Shown piece by piece: positions 61,499 to 64,000 of a DNA stretch of 64,000 bases. The stretch is from AC-69 sp963751665 (GTDB taxonomy: Bacteria > Actinomycetota > UBA4738 > HRBIN12), in assembly GCA_963751665.1 (NCBI GenBank), contig CAVVVF010000010.1:1-64000 (forward strand), written 5' to 3'. Below the pieces are notes generated by a model, which had not been told where the DNA came from, searched no databases, and was given only the letters and a program-made list of their open reading frames with translations. How positions within the stretch are numbered: position 1 is the first letter of the stretch; every line of letters begins with the position of its first letter. A program made the translations under genes and the position numbers.

Positions 61499-62848
61499 GT
61501 GGGCAAGGCGCGGACGCTCATGTCGTGCTCGGCGTGCGGCCAGCAGGTGGGCCAGTGGGTCGGTCGCTGCCCCGGCTGCGGCGCGTGGGGCACCGTGGAG
61601 CAACGGAGCCCCGGCGCCGCCTCCAGACCGGTCACCCTCCAGACGCTTCAGCACGAGGCGAGGGGCGAGCCCAGGGCGTCCACCGGGATCCCCGGCATCG
61701 ACCGGGTCCTGGGCGGCGGCCTGGTTCCCGCGACCGTGGCCCTGCTGGCCGGCGAGCCCGGCATCGGCAAGTCGACCCTTCTCCTCCAGTTGGTGGCGAA
61801 CCTGTCGGCTGCCGGGCTCTCCTGCCTCCTGGCCTCGGGCGAGGAGTCCCGAGACCAGGTGGCGTTACGCGCCCGGCGCCTGGGGATCCCGGGCGACCGG
61901 GTGGCGTTCGTCTCCGGCCGTGAGCTGGGGCCGCTCGTGGACGCGGCCAGGGCGGAACGGCCCTTCCTGCTGGCTGTCGATTCCATCCAGAGCCTCCGGG
62001 ACTCGGCGGGAGGACAGGTGCCGGGCGGCCCCGCGCAGGTCCGCTGTTGCACGGACGCGCTGGTCGGGCTGGCCAAGGCGGAACGGATCGCGGTCCTTCT
62101 GGCCGGTCACGTGACGAAGGACGGCGACATCGCCGGGCCCCGGACGCTGGAGCATGCGGTGGACGTCGTCCTCACCTTCGACGGCGAGCCGCGCTCCGGG
62201 CTTCGCATGCTCTCCGGGGGAAAGAACCGGTTCGGGACAGAGGGCGAGGTTGCGTGGTTCGAGATGGGAACCGACGGCCTTCACGAGATCGACCCGGGGG
62301 GCCTGCTCCGCGCCGGCGAGGGGGAGCCCGGGTCGGCCACCGCGCTCCCACGCCTGGGGCGCCGGGCGCTCGCCGTGGAGGTCCAGGCGCTGGTGGTGCC
62401 GACCGACGGACCGGCCCGCCGCCAGGCCACGGGCCTGGAGCCGGGCCGGTTCCAGCTGGTCGCCGCGGTGCTGGATCGGGCGGCCAGGGTCCCGCTCGCG
62501 AGGGCCGAGCTGTTCGGGGCGGCCTCCGGAGGGGTGAGGATCGACGATCCCGCCTGCGACCTGGCGGTGGCGGCCTCGCTGGCCTCGGCCGCGTCCGGGA
62601 TCCCGCCGCCTCCCGGGAGCGCGTTCGTCGGGGAGATCGGGCTCACCGGGCGGGTCCACCCGGGGACCGCGATGGCCGGCCGATTGGCCGCGGCCCGGGC
62701 GGCCGGCCTCACCACTGTGTTCTGTGCGGGAGAGCCCGGTCCCATGCCCGATGGTCTGCGGGCGGTTCGGGTTGGGCACGTGGCAGATGCCCTGGAATGG
62801 GCCGCCTTCGGAGCTGGCTCACGGGCCAAGAAGGACCGGGTTGCGTAA
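61499..62848 (+). CDS. radA: DNA repair protein RadA
   Basis: Helps process recombination branches. 449 residues, intact. The N-terminal zinc finger is CSACGQQVGQWVGRCPGCG. The ATPase has Walker A LLAGEPGIGKSTLLLQLVAN, Walker B PFLLAVDSIQSL, and the family motif GGKNRFGTEGEVAWFEM. The C-terminal Lon-like domain has LAVEVQALVVPTDGPARRQA, DLAVAASLASAASGIPPPPG and VGEIGLTGRVHPG. In most actinobacteria radA is followed by disA (c-di-AMP synthase); here carD comes next. Confidence 0.95.
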   Translation: MGKARTLMSCSACGQQVGQWVGRCPGCGAWGTVEQRSPGAASRPVTLQTLQHEARGEPRASTGIPGIDRVLGGGLVPATVALLAGEPGIGKSTLLLQLVANLSAAGLSCLLASGEESRDQVALRARRLGIPGDRVAFVSGRELGPLVDAARAERPFLLAVDSIQSLRDSAGGQVPGGPAQVRCCTDALVGLAKAERIAVLLAGHVTKDGDIAGPRTLEHAVDVVLTFDGEPRSGLRMLSGGKNRFGTEGEVAWFEMGTDGLHEIDPGGLLRAGEGEPGSATALPRLGRRALAVEVQALVVPTDGPARRQATGLEPGRFQLVAAVLDRAARVPLARAELFGAASGGVRIDDPACDLAVAASLASAASGIPPPPGSAFVGEIGLTGRVHPGTAMAGRLAAARAAGLTTVFCAGEPGPMPDGLRAVRVGHVADALEWAAFGAGSRAKKDRVA

Positions 62849-62901
62849 GCCTTCCGAACAGGCAAAACGACACCAATTGGGCCTCTGACCAGGGATTTCA
62901 T

Positions 62902-62931
62902 TTGCGGGGGAGGAGCCTCGCGTGCTATCTT
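62902..62931 (+). promoter_or_regulatory. Promoter of carD (TTGCGG / TGC-TATCTT)
   Basis: -35 TTGCGG (62902-62907) and -10 TATCTT (62926-62931) with 18-nt spacing and an extended TGC. It lies about 40 nt before the carD GTG, one of the few places here with both boxes. It implies a leader carrying the ribosome site GAGGGGG. Confidence 0.5.
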
Positions 62932-62972
62932 GGATGTCCGCGACGGTCCAGCTTCCGACTCGAGGGGGTTTC

Positions 62973-63485
62973 GTGTTCCGCAAAGGCGACACGGTTGTGC
63001 ACCCGGAACATGGTGCAGCGGTCATCGAGGAGCTTCGGGAACGGGAGATCCTGGGAGAGAAGCGCAAGTACTTCGTCCTCCGGGTGGCGTACGGCGATCT
63101 GACCCTGATGGTCCCGGTGGACAGCACCGAGGAGGTCGGCCTGCGCCAGGTGGTATCCAAGAGCGAGGTCAAGAAGGTCTTGGACGTCCTTCGGCAGGAT
63201 GAGTCGAAGATGGCGGCCAACTGGAGCCGCCGGTTCAAGAACAACATCGAGAAGCTGCGGTCCGGAGACATCTATCAGGTTGCCGAGGTCGTCCGGAACC
63301 TCTCCATCCGCGAGCGCGAGCGTGGCCTGTCGGCCGGCGAGAAGCGCATGATCACCAAGGCCCGGCAGATCCTCATCTCCGAGCTGGCCTATGCCACCGT
63401 CGGCACGGAGGAGAAGGCCGAGGCCATGATCGACAAGGTGCTCGAGGAGTCGCACCGCTCCCGGGTCCTCGTCGCCGAGGCCTAA
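62973..63485 (+). CDS. carD: CarD-family transcriptional regulator
   Basis: Binds the RNA polymerase beta lobe and stabilises open promoter complexes, mainly at rRNA and housekeeping promoters. 170 residues. The RID (Tudor-like) domain reads VFRKGDTVVHPEHGAAVIEE with YFVLRVAYGDLTLMVPVDST. The helical DNA-binding domain has SRRFKNNIEKLRSGDIYQVA, EVVRNLSIRERERGLSAGEK and AKARQ-type basic residues. GTG 62973 is chosen because GAGGGGG lies 5 nt upstream and homology starts there. Confidence 0.95.
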   Translation: MFRKGDTVVHPEHGAAVIEELREREILGEKRKYFVLRVAYGDLTLMVPVDSTEEVGLRQVVSKSEVKKVLDVLRQDESKMAANWSRRFKNNIEKLRSGDIYQVAEVVRNLSIRERERGLSAGEKRMITKARQILISELAYATVGTEEKAEAMIDKVLEESHRSRVLVAEA

Positions 63486-63569
63486 CCCTCCCCTCACCCC
63501 CTAAGCAGTAGCTGGCCGCGACGGCGGTCCATACTTGCGCAGCCCTGGATGGGGGGTCACGGTAGGCGG

Positions 63570-64000
63570 GTGAGCGGATCGACCGAGGAACGCCCGGCCG
63601 TCCGGAGGGGACGGCTCGTCGAGTTCGTCCGGCTCATCTTCGTGCTGTTGTTCGCGGCCGGCGGGTACACCATCGCCACCCAGCTGAACAACCCCAACAC
63701 CACTCGGACCCTGCTCGGCGTGGTCCTGGGGACCGGGACGGGGTTCGTGCTGGGGGGTGTTTTCGGGCGGCAGACCGCGGCCGCCGTGGGCGAGATGGAA
63801 CGCGAGTTCCGCCGCGTTCCGGCGCCGGAGCTGGTTGCGGGGACGGCCGGCCTGCTGATCGGCCTGGGAGTGGCCGCCCTCGGGAGCGTCCCCCTCTTCC
63901 GCCTCCCTGCTCTCGCGGCGTGGACCACCGTGGCCTTCGTCTACGTCACGCTGTCCTATCTCGGGTACCGCGTCGGGCGGTCCAAGCAGCGCGAGCTGTT
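63570..64000 (+). CDS. PIN/TRAM-domain membrane protein, 3' end beyond window
   Basis: Open to the right edge; 143 residues are visible. It starts with GTG and shows four hydrophobic segments (FVRLIFVLLFAAGGYTIATQ, LGVVLGTGTGFVLGGVFGR, VAGTAGLLIGLGVAALGSVP, TVAFVYVTLSYLGYRVGRS) with TTRTLLGVVLG between, matching the N-terminus of YacL-type PIN/TRAM proteins, which follow carD and precede ispD in actinobacteria. The nuclease (PIN) and RNA-binding (TRAM) domains would lie outside the window. Confidence 0.75.
   Translation, partial: MSGSTEERPAVRRGRLVEFVRLIFVLLFAAGGYTIATQLNNPNTTRTLLGVVLGTGTGFVLGGVFGRQTAAAVGEMEREFRRVPAPELVAGTAGLLIGLGVAALGSVPLFRLPALAAWTTVAFVYVTLSYLGYRVGRSKQREL

Overview
The window is very GC-rich, densely packed, and looks like a chromosome segment from an uncultured, deep-branching member of the Actinomycetota. 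The evidence is the actinobacterial order tilS-hpt-ftsH-folE-folP-folB-folK-DUF2520-panC-coaX-lysS-clpC-radA-carD-PIN/TRAM, a DUF2342 zinc metalloprotease next to tilS, topA followed by an MFS transporter joined to thymidylate kinase and then holB, CarD, and start codons sitting 6-8 nt behind TAnnnT -10 boxes (leaderless transcription). No phage, insertion sequence, CRISPR array or rRNA was seen. One tRNA (Thr, CGT) is present.

Layout. 0-4.1 kb: end of a cation/Ca2+ exchanger, an LCP cell-wall ligase with an unknown membrane partner, and NhaA. 4.2-24 kb: an ion-homeostasis island with an H+-pyrophosphatase, an OB-fold protein, a free-standing KdpD sensor domain, the kdpFABC K+ pump (plus a tiny extra membrane peptide), two DUF4118 kinase/KdpE pairs, two TrkA-type K+ regulators and two KimA-type APC permeases, closed by an HD protein and DedA. 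25-30.6 kb: topA, MFS-TMK, holB. 30.7-40.4 kb: a signalling block with two tandem membrane kinases, response regulators, UspA, a receiver-HTH-adenylate cyclase fusion and a UspA-AarF/UbiB kinase fusion. 40.4-44.1 kb: tRNA-Thr, a rhodanese-CBS protein, small proteins, DUF2342 protease and tilS. 44.1-64 kb: housekeeping genes for purine salvage, FtsH, folate, pantothenate/CoA, LysRS, ClpC, RadA, CarD and a PIN/TRAM protein, with an ECF sigma factor/PD40 membrane protein pair inserted.

How the genes fit together. The 4-24 kb block sets up proton gradient generation (HppA), high-affinity K+ import (Kdp), secondary K+ import (KimA-like) and nucleotide-sensing regulation (TrkA-N domains), with duplicated KdpD/KdpE-like sensing. 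The 44-57 kb block makes tetrahydrofolate and pantothenate/CoA precursors in tightly overlapping reading frames.

Data quality. Many genes between about 4.2 and 44.1 kb are broken by single-base indels (most visibly hppA, kdpB, both KimA genes, topA, tmk, holB and the kinases), often one extra G or C, while 44.1-60.2 kb is almost clean. The breaks fall in essential, otherwise well-conserved genes, so I treat them as sequence error and describe the intended proteins; coordinates of such genes span all frames.
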